From contig JACKBC010000048.1 in assembly GCA_020634755.1 (NCBI GenBank), forward strand, positions 1-52,370: a stretch of DNA of 52,370 nucleotides. Direction: 5' to 3'. Numbering within the stretch: the stretch's first letter is position 1; each line of letters starts with the position of its first letter. This document shows positions 1 to 7,979 of this stretch, piece after piece. Source of the stretch: Caldilineaceae bacterium. Lineage in GTDB: Bacteria; Chloroflexota; Anaerolineae; Caldilineales; Caldilineaceae. Under the pieces are notes generated by a model. That model had not been told where the DNA came from and did not search any database. It worked only from the letters and a program-made list of their open reading frames with translations. The position numbers were made by a program, and so were the translations under genes.

Positions 1-1395
1 CTCGCCCTCGATCCTCGTATTTTGGCGGCCGTGCGCGCCGTTGGTTTTGAAACACCCACGCCCATTCAGCAGCAGGCGATTCCGCTGGTGTTGGCCGGAC
101 GCGATGTATTGGGCCTGGCCCAAACCGGCACCGGCAAGACGGCCGCCTTTGCCCTGCCCATTCTCAACCGACTTACTCAGGGGCCGCTGCGCAAAGTACG
201 GGCGCTGATTGTGGCGCCCACCCGCGAACTGGCCGAGCAGATCAACCAGACCAATGTGGAACTGGGCCAAAAGACCAAAATCCGCAGCGCGGCTATCTAC
301 GGCGGCGTGGGCAAAGGTCCGCAACTGCAAGCGCTGCGCAGCGGTGTGGAAATCATTGTGGCCTGCCCTGGACGGCTGCTGGACCACATCGGCGAGGGCA
401 ACATCGATCTGTCTACGGTCGAGGTGCTGGTGCTGGATGAAGCCGATCGCATGTGCGACATGGGCTTCTTGCCCGACATTCGCCGCATTCTCAAGCACCT
501 GCCCAAGCAGCGTCAGACGCTCTTTTTCTCTGCCACCATGCCAAACGATATTCGCACATTGGCCAGCGAAATTTTGCATAACCCCGCCACCGTGCAAATC
601 GGCATGATTGCCCCGGCCAAAACCGTGAGCCACGCGCTCTATCCGGTGGCCTCGGCCAGCAAAAAAAGTATGCTCTTTACCATGCTCAAACGCATGGAGA
701 CCGACCAAGTGCTGATTTTTACACGCACCAAACGACGCGCCCGTTTTCTGGCCAGCGATCTGGAACAACGCGGCTATCGCACCGCGGCCCTGCAGGGCAA
801 TATGGCCCAAAATCGACGCCAGGAAGCCATTGATGGTTTCCGCAATGGCAAATATAAAATTCTGGTGGCCACCGATATTGCGGCCCGCGGCATCGACGTG
901 GCCGAGATTTCGCACGTGATCAACTTTGACATGCCGGACACGGTGGATGCATACACCCATCGCATTGGGCGCACTGGGCGCGCCCACGCCACCGGCGAAG
1001 CCTTTACCTTTATGGAGCACGGCGATGAAAGCATGGTGCGCGAAATTGAAAAGGTGTTGGGCAAAAAAATTGAGCGCCGTCAGATCGCCGGGGTGAGCCG
1101 CGAGGAGGCTGAGCCCCAATCATCCACTGCCGAACCTAATGGGCACAATCGCTCAGCGGCGTCAGCCTCAGATTCTCGTTCCGGCTCAAACCGGCGCGCA
1201 AATGGACAAAGCGCGCGACGTCGTCGTTCCGGTAGCCGTGTACAGAGCGGCCGTCCAGAGCAAGCGGGGCGCGGTGGCGCCCAAGAGGAAAACCACAAGC
1301 CGCGCGGCCAGTCGGCCAAGAAAAATGGCGTAGACAAAGCACCCATCCGCCTGCGGCGACGCAAGCGTTCACGATCCTCTACGCGAACATCATGA
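1..1395 (+). CDS. DEAD-box ATP-dependent RNA helicase (5'-truncated by window edge)
   Basis: ATP-dependent unwinding of RNA duplexes or remodelling of RNA-protein complexes in the cytoplasm. The reading frame is open to base 1 (residues LALDPRI precede the TTG at 22), so the true start lies outside the window. The RecA-like helicase motifs appear in order: AQTGTGKT (Walker A), PTRELAEQ, CPGRLLDH (usually TPGR), VLDEAD, FSATMP, LIFTRT, ATDIAARGID and HRIGRTGRA. After the core, a tail of roughly 100 residues is rich in Arg, Ser and Gly and very basic, typical of the RNA-binding tails of RhlE/CsdA-like helicases. The stop overlaps the ATG of the next gene (ATGA at 1392-1395), implying translational coupling. 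Family assignment is secure; the exact subfamily is not. Confidence 0.95.
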   Translation, partial: LALDPRILAAVRAVGFETPTPIQQQAIPLVLAGRDVLGLAQTGTGKTAAFALPILNRLTQGPLRKVRALIVAPTRELAEQINQTNVELGQKTKIRSAAIYGGVGKGPQLQALRSGVEIIVACPGRLLDHIGEGNIDLSTVEVLVLDEADRMCDMGFLPDIRRILKHLPKQRQTLFFSATMPNDIRTLASEILHNPATVQIGMIAPAKTVSHALYPVASASKKSMLFTMLKRMETDQVLIFTRTKRRARFLASDLEQRGYRTAALQGNMAQNRRQEAIDGFRNGKYKILVATDIAARGIDVAEISHVINFDMPDTVDAYTHRIGRTGRAHATGEAFTFMEHGDESMVREIEKVLGKKIERRQIAGVSREEAEPQSSTAEPNGHNRSAASASDSRSGSNRRANGQSARRRRSGSRVQSGRPEQAGRGGAQEENHKPRGQSAKKNGVDKAPIRLRRRKRSRSSTRTS

Positions 1396-1886
1396 CCTAC
1401 CAGATGCAGGTGCAGCTCTCGAAGGGAGAAGAAGCGGAACGGCAGCTTGACCACCATTTTGCCGACCGCTTCTTGATTGCGCCAGCTACCCGTCAAGAGC
1501 AGCGCCAGGGCATCGACCGCATCTTCACCAAGCGCGACACCGGTCGCAACTATACAATCGAATACAAAACTGACTGGACCGCCGGCCGCACCGGCAACGC
1601 CTTTATTGAAACCGTCTCCGTCGACAGCATGAATGTATTGGGCTGGGTATACACTTCGCTGGCCCAATGGCTCATCTATTTCGTGCCGGCGCGCCAACAG
1701 CTCTTCATTGTGCGCGTGGAGATGGTGCGCGCCCACGTTGAAGAGTGGATCGAACGCTTCGGTCCCGAAAAGGCAATTCCCAATGACGGCTATTTCACCT
1801 GGGGCGTTCCCGTACCGCTGGCCGAATTTGAAAGATGTTGTCAGAAAATAGAAATACTATCATCGCCGCATAAAACTTCGGCGTGA
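1392..1886 (+). CDS. Small PD-(D/E)XK-like protein coupled to the helicase
   Basis: A 164-residue soluble protein that I cannot assign to a named family. It carries a spacing reminiscent of PD-(D/E)XK nucleases: Asp42 in a QGIDRIF stretch, then Glu57-Tyr-Lys59 (an E-x-K strand), then Glu73 after a Gly-Asn turn. A preceding Arg/Gln-rich segment (residues 34-39) resembles the helical lead-in of such folds. The start ATG overlaps the helicase stop codon (ATGA), so the two products are probably made together. No signal peptide or membrane segment is visible. Nuclease activity is an inference from the motif only; it could equally be an inactive nucleic-acid-binding derivative. Confidence 0.6.
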   Translation: MTYQMQVQLSKGEEAERQLDHHFADRFLIAPATRQEQRQGIDRIFTKRDTGRNYTIEYKTDWTAGRTGNAFIETVSVDSMNVLGWVYTSLAQWLIYFVPARQQLFIVRVEMVRAHVEEWIERFGPEKAIPNDGYFTWGVPVPLAEFERCCQKIEILSSPHKTSA

Positions 1887-1932
1887 GTTCAGTTGTTAAT
1901 GCTGCGTATGTGTATGTTTTGAGTAGAAGCTT

Positions 1933-2703
1933 ATGAAACCAATCATCGGCATTACGACCTATGGCCGCAACGAAGTGCCCATCGATTCACGCTACTACGA
2001 CGCCTATTTTTCCGTGCCCGCGGCCTATGTGGACGCGGTGCGCCGCGCCGGTGGCGTAGCCGTGCTGCTGCCGCCGGGCGAAGTCGATTGGACCCAGGCG
2101 CTGGCCGCGCTGGACGGCTTGGTCATCACGGGCGGCGCCGATATTGAGCCGGCGCGCTACGGGGGCGACAATGAACACCCCAATCTCACGCGGCTTGCCC
2201 CAGACCGCGACGCCTCTGATTTTACGTTGTTGCAAACGCTGTTGGATAGCGTCGATGCTCCCACGCTCTGCATCTGCCGCGGTATGCAGGTGCTCAACGT
2301 GGCGCTGGGCGGCTCCATGCACGAGCACATCCCCGACGTGCAGCCCGTCGACATTCACCGCGGCGATGACGATGGCTGGACCGTGCAGCCGCTGACGGCA
2401 TTGGCCGATTCTAAAGTGGCGACGGCCATGCAGGCGCAACAGGTTGCCACCTTTTCAGGTCATCACCAGGCTGTCAAAAAGGTGGCAGCCGACCTGCGCG
2501 TAACCGCCACTGCGCCCGATGGTATCGTCGAGGCGCTAGAACACACCGCTCATCCCTGGTTGGTGGGCGTGCAGTGGCACCCCGAATGCTCGGCCCATGA
2601 AGATGAGACACAACAGCGCCTATTCGACGCGCTCGTCGAGAAAGCGAAAATCTATCGTGAGCAGCGAGAACAACGAACCCACCAAACAACCCCTATCGGC
2701 TGA
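1933..2703 (+). CDS. Gamma-glutamyl-gamma-aminobutyrate hydrolase-like peptidase C26 (PuuD family)
   Basis: Class I glutamine-amidotransferase fold hydrolase, likely cleaving a gamma-glutamyl amide such as gamma-glutamyl-GABA or a related polyamine or amino-acid conjugate in the cytoplasm. The N-terminus begins with the family's PIIGITTY strand. The nucleophile elbow CICRGMQ places Cys115 as nucleophile, and VQWHPE supplies His216 and Glu218 to complete the triad. The length (256 residues) is normal for PuuD. The next gene starts inside its 3' end, suggesting an operon with the kinase-fold protein downstream. The actual substrate cannot be read from sequence, and no other putrescine-pathway gene is nearby. 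Confidence 0.9.
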   Translation: MKPIIGITTYGRNEVPIDSRYYDAYFSVPAAYVDAVRRAGGVAVLLPPGEVDWTQALAALDGLVITGGADIEPARYGGDNEHPNLTRLAPDRDASDFTLLQTLLDSVDAPTLCICRGMQVLNVALGGSMHEHIPDVQPVDIHRGDDDGWTVQPLTALADSKVATAMQAQQVATFSGHHQAVKKVAADLRVTATAPDGIVEALEHTAHPWLVGVQWHPECSAHEDETQQRLFDALVEKAKIYREQREQRTHQTTPIG

Positions 2704-3889
2704 GGAGCTGAATACTATCGCCCGTGCAGTGGAAACGCTGCTGGGCAACCAAAATGCCGGCCCCATACAGATTGCCGATCTGGTGCAGATTAGCGAACCC
2801 AAGCGGCGCAATTTACTGCTGCGCGCTACGTTGCACAATCCACCTCCGGGTTTGCCCAGCAGCCTCATTGTGAAAAAGGTCGTGGCGGAAAAGGGCTACG
2901 ATCCCGATGACGCAACGGCCTGGGATACGCGGCGCTTTTTCCAAGATTGGGCTGGGGCGGCCTTCTTGAGCCAGTGCGCGCCGGGCGTTGGGCATAGCCC
3001 ACACTTTTATGGTGGCGATCGCAGCAATGGCTTTATTCTGCTGGAAGATTTGGGCGATGATCACAGCAGCCTGGTAGAGCCGCTGTTGGGTAGTGACGCC
3101 GCTGCCGCTGAGCAAGCATTGCTGCGCTTTACCGAACGGCTGGCCCACATGCATCTTGATACGGCCGGGCGCGCAGATGAATTTTATGCGCTGGTCGAGC
3201 CGCTCCATCCGCAGCTGGCCGACCAGATGCAGTCGGGCGCTGCCTTTGACCAGCAGCGAGCCAATGCCATAGCAAAGCTGGCGGCCTTGGGCATAAATAT
3301 TTCGGCCGCAGTCACAAGTGATCTGGATGTGGTAGCGGCCGCGCTGGCCGATCCGGGGCCGTTCCGCGCCTATCTGCACGGCGATCCCTGTCCGGACAAT
3401 TTTTTCTGGCAGGGCGCCACCTTGCGCCTCATCGACTTTGAACTGGGCTATATGGGCCACGCCTTGTGCGATCTGGCCTATGGGCGCACATACTTTCCCA
3501 CTTGTTGGTGCTGCAACCGCGTGCCGGATTGGCTCGTGGGTCAGATGGAAGCGCGCTACCGGCAGATTGTGGGCGCTCATTTGCCCGCAGTTTTGGATGA
3601 CGCTATATTTGGCCGCGCCATGACGGTGGCTTGCGCATATTGGTTGATCAGCTCGCTGAACTGGTTGCTGGAACCGGTGCTGGAAGAAGACCGCACATGG
3701 GGCATTGCGCAGGTGCGTCCGCGCCTGTTGGCTCGACTTGAGGTGTTCATTGCCGCCAGTCAAGAATTCGATCACTTGCCCGGTTTGTGCGATTTGGCGG
3801 TCAGCGTTTTGGCTGTGCTGCAAAATCGCTGGCCTGCGCTTGAACCGTTGCCTGTCTATCCGGCATTGCGAGAGCAGTCTAATAAATAA
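2657..3889 (+). CDS. Aminoglycoside phosphotransferase (APH)-fold small-molecule kinase
   Basis: Predicted ATP- or GTP-dependent kinase of the APH/choline-kinase fold, acting on an unidentified small hydroxylated substrate. The Brenner-type catalytic motif is HGDPCPDN (His241, Asp243, Asn248), followed by LIDFE with Asp260 as the metal ligand. The frame stays open upstream to 2597, but I choose GTG 2657 because the extra N-terminus is low-complexity and lies wholly within the hydrolase gene. The resulting 47-bp overlap with the hydrolase stop at 2703 suggests coupled translation. A Cys pair (WCC) near residue 290 is unusual. This is probably not an antibiotic-resistance gene: APH-fold proteins in such settings are commonly metabolic kinases. 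The stop codon overlaps the first base of a foldback repeat. Confidence 0.85.
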   Translation: MSSENNEPTKQPLSAEELNTIARAVETLLGNQNAGPIQIADLVQISEPKRRNLLLRATLHNPPPGLPSSLIVKKVVAEKGYDPDDATAWDTRRFFQDWAGAAFLSQCAPGVGHSPHFYGGDRSNGFILLEDLGDDHSSLVEPLLGSDAAAAEQALLRFTERLAHMHLDTAGRADEFYALVEPLHPQLADQMQSGAAFDQQRANAIAKLAALGINISAAVTSDLDVVAAALADPGPFRAYLHGDPCPDNFFWQGATLRLIDFELGYMGHALCDLAYGRTYFPTCWCCNRVPDWLVGQMEARYRQIVGAHLPAVLDDAIFGRAMTVACAYWLISSLNWLLEPVLEEDRTWGIAQVRPRLLARLEVFIAASQEFDHLPGLCDLAVSVLAVLQNRWPALEPLPVYPALREQSNK

Positions 3890-3976
3890 CTTATGTTACG
3901 CAAGCCTAGAGGAAAGTCGGCTCGCCGACGTTCCTGTTTTTCTCTAGCAGACTGGCTGTCGCTGCGTAACGTGAGT
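3889..3976. repeat. Repeat family R1, copy 1 (88-bp foldback)
   Basis: The ends form an inverted repeat, ACTTATGTTACGCAAGC against GCTGCGTAACGTGAGT, with an internal hairpin GTCGGC-TC-GCCGAC. Near-identical copies lie at 7876-7963, 35400-35486 and 41839-41926. The element starts at the last base of the upstream stop codon. Confidence 0.9.
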
Positions 3977-3984
3977 AAATAACT

Positions 3985-4230
3985 GAGGAGTGTGCATAAG
4001 TCATCGACAAGAAATAAGGTGGCGGCCAAACCTGTCAGGTCTACGAGACCTGACAGGTTTAAATTGACAAGTTATTTCTGAACAGTGCATAAGTATCCAG
4101 TCAGGGGGGCGGTTAGCGTGCGTCGCCCTGGCCAGAAACATAGCTGCCTACCAGCCACAGTAGCGGCCAAAGCGTCGCACACGGGTCCACCAACATACTT
4201 CACGCAAGTAGAGAATTATGCACACCGCTC
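3985..4230. repeat. Repeat family R3, copy 1 (foldback with GTGTGCATAA ends)
   Basis: The outer ends GAGGAGTGTGCATAA and TTATGCACACCGCTC are inverted repeats. Inner arms GTGCGTCGCC and GCGTCGCAC are shared with the copies at 17464-17790. The left part contains a separate perfect hairpin (4028-4060). It fills most of the gap between the kinase gene and the ArsR-type regulator. Confidence 0.7.
4028..4060. repeat. Perfect 15-bp hairpin with 3-nt loop
   Basis: Arms 4028-4042 and 4046-4060 (AAACCTGTCAGGTCT and its exact complement) are separated by ACG. The sequence resembles a hairpin repeat seen widely in intergenic DNA of several bacterial phyla. It is nested in the larger R3 foldback and lacks a T-tract, so a terminator role is not obvious. 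Confidence 0.85.
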
Positions 4231-4260
4231 ACATAACTAGTGGGGTTATCTTTCTGCCAC

Positions 4261-4317
4261 TTTGACGGTTGACAAGCAACATATAATGTGATAAATTTAA
4301 TTAGATGTTTATCTAAT
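4261..4317 (+). promoter_or_regulatory. Putative promoter and palindromic operator of the ArsR/DUF2087 gene
   Basis: A TTGACA (4269-4274) lies 17 bp from TAAATT (4292-4297), and a TATAAT occurs at 4282-4287. Overlapping and just downstream is a perfect inverted repeat ATTAGAT-N4-ATCTAAT (4300-4317), the size and placement expected of an ArsR-type dimer site. The link to the adjacent regulator is inference: autoregulation is common in this family. Confidence 0.45.
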
Positions 4318-4376
4318 CATTTCATTAAGTACAGAATCAAAATAACGTTCCTGAAGTATGAGGAAAGTATCACATT

Positions 4377-5306
4377 ATGGACAATCTCTTATCAACCCTC
4401 AAGTTATTGGCCGATAATACGCGTCTCAACATGCTGGGTCTATTGGCGCAGACGCCGCGCACGGGTGACGAACTGGCGGCGCTGCTGGACATTAAACCTT
4501 CGACTGTCTCGCACCATTTGACTCGCATGCAAAAGGCGGGGCTGGTCAGCGCCACAGCCGAGCAATATTATCACACCTACGCAGTAGAACCACAGGCGCT
4601 GCGCGCGATTAGCGCGCAGCTCACCACGACGCATCTGGCGGAACGGGCGCAGGAAAGCGGTATTGTTAATGCCGATGCGTATCGGCAGCAAGTGCTGGCG
4701 CGCTGGCTTGAAAATGACCGGCTGCATGGGTTGCCCACGCAGATCAAGCAGCGCCAGGTGGTGCTTGAATGGCTGGCCGCCAAGTTTGAACCGGATCTAC
4801 GTTATGGGCCACGGCAGCGTGATGATGTGCTGAATCGCTGGTGCAGTTGGCGCGACCCGCGCGCCATCGATATCACCGCGGTGGAACGGGTGCTGATTGA
4901 GGCAAAGCTTCTGGCGCGCACGCGTGACGGACGCTGGGGCTGGCGAACAGATTCTCCCTTGGTGCAGGCCGTCAAAAGCGAAGGTGGCGCCTTTGACCCC
5001 AACGTGCTGCCAGAGGCCGATACAGCCAATCTACACGTTCCGTTTGTGATCAGCCCGCTTATGGCCCTGGTGCGCCTGGCCATCCGCATTCAGCCCAACC
5101 AGCCTTTGACGGCAGCTGAAATTGATGAGATGATTCAGGCAAATAGCAAAGAACCAGGGCAGGATGTGCGTCAGTTGCACACCCATATGCTGGCGGAAGG
5201 GCTGCTGCATACAAGCCCGCAAGGACTATTCATACGCCCCACCCTGGCCAGTGATCATCCGGCCATGCAAAAACTGCGTGCTGAAGCAATTGCATTTAAT
5301 CAATAG
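4377..5306 (+). CDS. ArsR-family transcriptional regulator with DUF2087 domain
   Basis: DNA-binding regulator of 309 residues. Residues 1-75 form an ArsR-type winged helix-turn-helix (LKLLADNTRLNMLGLL, then KPSTVSHHLTRMQKAGLV). Around residues 100-185 lies a DUF2087-type segment, with the GLPTQIKQRQVVLEWLAAKF and LLARTRDGRWGW elements typical of that domain. The C-terminal 120 residues show no motif I recognise. No Cys-based metal site is visible in the HTH, so metal sensing is unlikely. An AGGAAAG ribosome-binding site sits 9 bp before the ATG. A palindrome in the leader (4300-4317) may be its own operator. A nearby target could be the enolase-family gene downstream. Confidence 0.85.
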   Translation: MDNLLSTLKLLADNTRLNMLGLLAQTPRTGDELAALLDIKPSTVSHHLTRMQKAGLVSATAEQYYHTYAVEPQALRAISAQLTTTHLAERAQESGIVNADAYRQQVLARWLENDRLHGLPTQIKQRQVVLEWLAAKFEPDLRYGPRQRDDVLNRWCSWRDPRAIDITAVERVLIEAKLLARTRDGRWGWRTDSPLVQAVKSEGGAFDPNVLPEADTANLHVPFVISPLMALVRLAIRIQPNQPLTAAEIDEMIQANSKEPGQDVRQLHTHMLAEGLLHTSPQGLFIRPTLASDHPAMQKLRAEAIAFNQ

Positions 5307-5429
5307 ACCATGTCGTTTAGGTAAGGCCGCTTTAAGTGCGACGCACGGTATGCCACTCGAATGCGAGGGCCAAAATGGCTAACACCGTGCGACGCACTTT
5401 TTGCTAACTTAATGCCATTTAATCAATAG
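5294..5429. repeat. R3-type hairpin bounded by a 13-bp direct repeat
   Basis: ATTTAATCAATAG occurs at 5294-5306 (the last coding bases of the regulator gene) and again at 5417-5429. Between them, arms at 5334-5349 and 5384-5399 pair at 15 of 16 positions and carry the GTGCGACGCAC core of family R3. A run of five T follows the right arm, so it may also serve as an intrinsic terminator for the regulator gene. Confidence 0.75.
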
Positions 5430-5465
5430 TTGGCAAGCGCAAGAGATAAGGTCGGATTCAAAAAC
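5426..5465 (+). repeat. Partial copy of leader repeat R2 (left half)
   Basis: The segment ATAGTTGGCAAGCGCAAGAG followed by ATAAGGTCGGATTCA matches the left half of the R2 element (compare 46607-46691). It ends 2 bp before the ATG of the enolase-family gene and is in the same orientation as the gene. Confidence 0.55.
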
Positions 5466-5467
5466 TA

Positions 5468-6865
5468 ATGCCCAATCAACTTGATCTCCACCCAATCTCA
5501 ACGGCTCTCTACTTTCTGCCGGTAGAGACGCGCGTTCCGCTTAAATTTGGCCCCGAAACAATGACCACCGTTACCTGTGCCCGCGTCTGCATGACGGTTC
5601 AAGGCGCAGATGGACGGACGGCCCAAGGCTGGGGGGAAACACCGCTCAATGTGCAATGGGTTTGGCCCAGCGCGCTCAAATATGCCGAGCGACACGAAAC
5701 GCTCAAAGAGTTCTGTATCATGCTGGCCCGCGCGTGGCGCGAATTTGATCACAGCGGACACCCGTTGGAGGTGGGTCATGCGTTTCAGGAGCTGGTGCTG
5801 CCCGCGCAACTGGCCAACCTCAACCGCCAGCGCGGCCCGCAGGCCGAGCCCATGCCGTGGCTAGCGGCGCTGGTCTGCTGTGCGCCGTTTGATGTGGCGC
5901 TGCACGATGCGTATGGCATGCTGCATGGAGCGCCGGTCTATCAAACCTATGCGCCTCCCTATATGAACCGCGATCTGGCGGCCTATCTGGCGCCGGCCAC
6001 CGACGCCGATGTTTCCTTTGCCGGCCTTTACCCGCGCGATTTTTTGGTTTCTTCGGCGCCGCAGCAGCTTCCGGCTTGGCACTTGGTAGGTGGGCTCGAT
6101 CCCCTCAGCGCCGATGAATTGACTGGCGCTGAGCCCGACGACGGTTACCCCGTCCTGCTGTCCGACTGGATCGAGCGCGATGGACTCAACTGCCTCAAGG
6201 TAAAGCTGCGCGGCAACGACGCCGAATGGGACTATCAGCGTCTGGTCGCGGTGGGGCAAATTGCCATTGCGCACAACGTGGATTGGCTAACCAGTGACTT
6301 TAATTGCACAGTGACCGAGCCGGCTTACGTCAACCAGATTCTGGATCGGCTTGTGGCCGAACAGCCGCGCATCTATGGCATGATCCTCTATGTGGAACAG
6401 CCTTTCCCCTACGATCTAGAAGCGCACCGCATAGATGCGCATAGCGTGTCGGCTCGCAAGCCGCTCTTTATGGACGAAAGCGCCCACGATTGGAAAATGA
6501 TTCGGCTGGGGCGAGAGTTGGGCTGGTCGGGCGTGGCGCTTAAAACGTGCAAAACGCAGACGGGCGCCGTGCTCAGCTTGTGCTGGGCCAAAGCCCACGG
6601 CATGACGCTCATGGTCCAAGATTTGACCAATCCCATGTTGGCGCAGATTCCGCACGTGTTGTTGGCTGCCCACGCCGGCACCATTATGGGCGTGGAAACC
6701 AACGCCATGCAATTTTATCCAGAGGCATCGCTGGCCGAAGCCCGTATTCACCCCGGCCTTTATGGCCGTCGTCAAGGCATGGTCGATGTTACATCCATAA
6801 ATGGTCCTGGCTTTGGCTATCGACTCGCCGAAATTGAGCGGACATTGCCGCCCCCGGCTGGTTGA
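5468..6865 (+). CDS. Enolase-superfamily enzyme, muconate-lactonizing/epimerase-like subgroup
   Basis: Divalent-metal-dependent enzyme that would abstract a proton alpha to a carboxylate; substrate unknown. Motifs in barrel order: K-V-K (LKVKLRG) at strand 2, Asp in SDFN at strand 3, Glu in VEQPFP at strand 4, MDES at strand 5 and LKTCKTQTG with lysines at strand 6. A Lys on each side of the barrel is the pattern of MLE, OSBS and dipeptide-epimerase relatives rather than of mandelate racemase. At 465 residues it is longer than the usual 360-400. A partial R2 repeat occupies the leader and no clear Shine-Dalgarno sequence is seen. A strong terminator follows at 6985-7011. Confidence 0.85.
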   Translation: MPNQLDLHPISTALYFLPVETRVPLKFGPETMTTVTCARVCMTVQGADGRTAQGWGETPLNVQWVWPSALKYAERHETLKEFCIMLARAWREFDHSGHPLEVGHAFQELVLPAQLANLNRQRGPQAEPMPWLAALVCCAPFDVALHDAYGMLHGAPVYQTYAPPYMNRDLAAYLAPATDADVSFAGLYPRDFLVSSAPQQLPAWHLVGGLDPLSADELTGAEPDDGYPVLLSDWIERDGLNCLKVKLRGNDAEWDYQRLVAVGQIAIAHNVDWLTSDFNCTVTEPAYVNQILDRLVAEQPRIYGMILYVEQPFPYDLEAHRIDAHSVSARKPLFMDESAHDWKMIRLGRELGWSGVALKTCKTQTGAVLSLCWAKAHGMTLMVQDLTNPMLAQIPHVLLAAHAGTIMGVETNAMQFYPEASLAEARIHPGLYGRRQGMVDVTSINGPGFGYRLAEIERTLPPPAG

Positions 6866-6984
6866 CCCAGCACAGTTTACGGCTTCCCCCATTTATACAG
6901 ATGAATAACCTGAGCAGAAGCCGTGACGATCATCATGTTTTTTGGATCGCACGGGCTCTGCATGATAGATTTTTGTCTATATAC

Positions 6985-7011
6985 CCCGCTGGAATTCACC
7001 AGCGGGTTTTT
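6985..7011 (+). terminator. Rho-independent terminator
   Basis: A perfect 8-bp GC-rich stem (CCCGCTGG/CCAGCGGG) with loop AATTCA is directly followed by five T. It lies 120 bp downstream of the enolase-family stop codon and upstream of the next gene's start, which argues against any coding start before 7011 for that gene. Confidence 0.85.
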
Positions 7012-7045
7012 CCCAATCTGCTGTCGTATGCAAAGGAACCTAACC

Positions 7046-7867
7046 ATGCAATTGATCATGTTTACCAAACATTTGGAAGGGCTGGATGTAGCAGCCATTA
7101 TTGAAGCGCTGCACGCGGTGGGTGTTGATGGCGCGGACCTCTGCGTGCGCAACGGCTATCCGGTTAACCCGGAAAATATTGCCACCGCATTACCCGCCGC
7201 CGCCCAACAATTTGCCGCGGCGGGGCTGTCTATTCCGCTGGTTACGGCGCCGGGCGATTTTAACCGGCCCGACATTGATTATGCCGAGCGCTATTATGCG
7301 GCTTGCGGTACGGCGGGAGTCAAGCATATCAAGCTGGGCTATTGGCACTGGCAGCCGGGCATGCGCTACTGGGCGGAGGTGGACAAAATCCGCGGGTACC
7401 TGGACCAGTTTCAAACGCTGTCGGCTCGGTATGGCGTACAGACTGTGGTCCACAACCATTCAGGGCGCTCCATGGGGTTGCATTCGTGTGCCGCCATGAA
7501 TTTGGTGCAGGGCTTTGACCCACAGCACATTGGCGTTTTTAGCGACCCGGGCCACCTTTCGGTCTGCGGCGAGCCCATCGACATGGCGCTGGACATTGTG
7601 CGCGATTACCTTTCGGTGCTCGCCTTTAAAGACCTGATCCGCGAGCGCGTGGTGAAAGAAGGGGTGACGACTTGGGCCACGCCGGTGCGCAAGTTGGGTT
7701 GGGGTTTTGTCGATTGGCAGACCACGATTGCCACGCTCAAATCTATGCAATTTACCGGTCCCATTAGCATGCATTCGGAATATGCCGGCGAGCCGCCGGA
7801 AACAGTGATTGATTTGGCCCGCGCCGATACCCGCTTTATCCGCTCGCTGATTGATGGGGGGATTTAA
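7046..7867 (+). CDS. Sugar phosphate isomerase/epimerase (xylose-isomerase-like TIM barrel)
   Basis: A 273-residue TIM-barrel protein of the AP-endonuclease-2/xylose-isomerase-like superfamily, which includes hydroxypyruvate isomerase, inosose dehydratase and ketose epimerases. Metal-ligand-type motifs are visible: VVHNHSGR, FSDPGHLSVCGEP, VLAFKDL and MHSEYAG near the C-terminus. The open frame extends upstream to 6923, but ATG 7046 is chosen because it has an AAAGGAA ribosome-binding site and lies after the terminator at 6985-7011. The following Gfo/Idh/MocA gene probably acts in the same pathway, a common partnership in inositol or sugar-acid catabolism. Exact substrate unknown. Confidence 0.85.
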   Translation: MQLIMFTKHLEGLDVAAIIEALHAVGVDGADLCVRNGYPVNPENIATALPAAAQQFAAAGLSIPLVTAPGDFNRPDIDYAERYYAACGTAGVKHIKLGYWHWQPGMRYWAEVDKIRGYLDQFQTLSARYGVQTVVHNHSGRSMGLHSCAAMNLVQGFDPQHIGVFSDPGHLSVCGEPIDMALDIVRDYLSVLAFKDLIRERVVKEGVTTWATPVRKLGWGFVDWQTTIATLKSMQFTGPISMHSEYAGEPPETVIDLARADTRFIRSLIDGGI

Positions 7868-7875
7868 ATATTTAA

Positions 7876-7963
7876 ACTTATGTTACGCAAGCCTAGAGGA
7901 AAGTCGGCTCGCCGACGTTCCTGTTTCTCTCTCGCAGACTGGCTGTCGCTGCGTAACGTGAGA
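7876..7963. repeat. Repeat family R1, copy 2
   Basis: An 88-bp foldback nearly identical to 3889-3976, beginning 9 bp after the epimerase stop codon. It has the same ACTTATGTTACGCAAGC and GCTGCGTAACGTGAG ends and the internal GTCGGC-TC-GCCGAC hairpin. Confidence 0.9.
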
Positions 7964-7979
7964 TTTTAATTAGTTCATT

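Noticed and set aside
1080..1736. 218-residue minus-strand ORF across the helicase/nuclease-like junction
   Set aside because: Antisense to two coupled genes with credible motifs and starts.
2813..3823. 336-residue minus-strand ORF
   Set aside because: Antisense to the APH-fold kinase with intact HGD and DFE motifs; no recognisable domain.
2657..3889. Antibiotic-resistance aminoglycoside kinase
   Set aside because: Only the general APH fold and catalytic motifs are supported; neighbours are metabolic and no resistance-subfamily pattern is visible.
6923..7045. Upstream extension of the TIM-barrel epimerase
   Set aside because: Would have to be transcribed through the intrinsic terminator at 6985-7011; ATG 7046 has a ribosome-binding site and begins at the first barrel strand.
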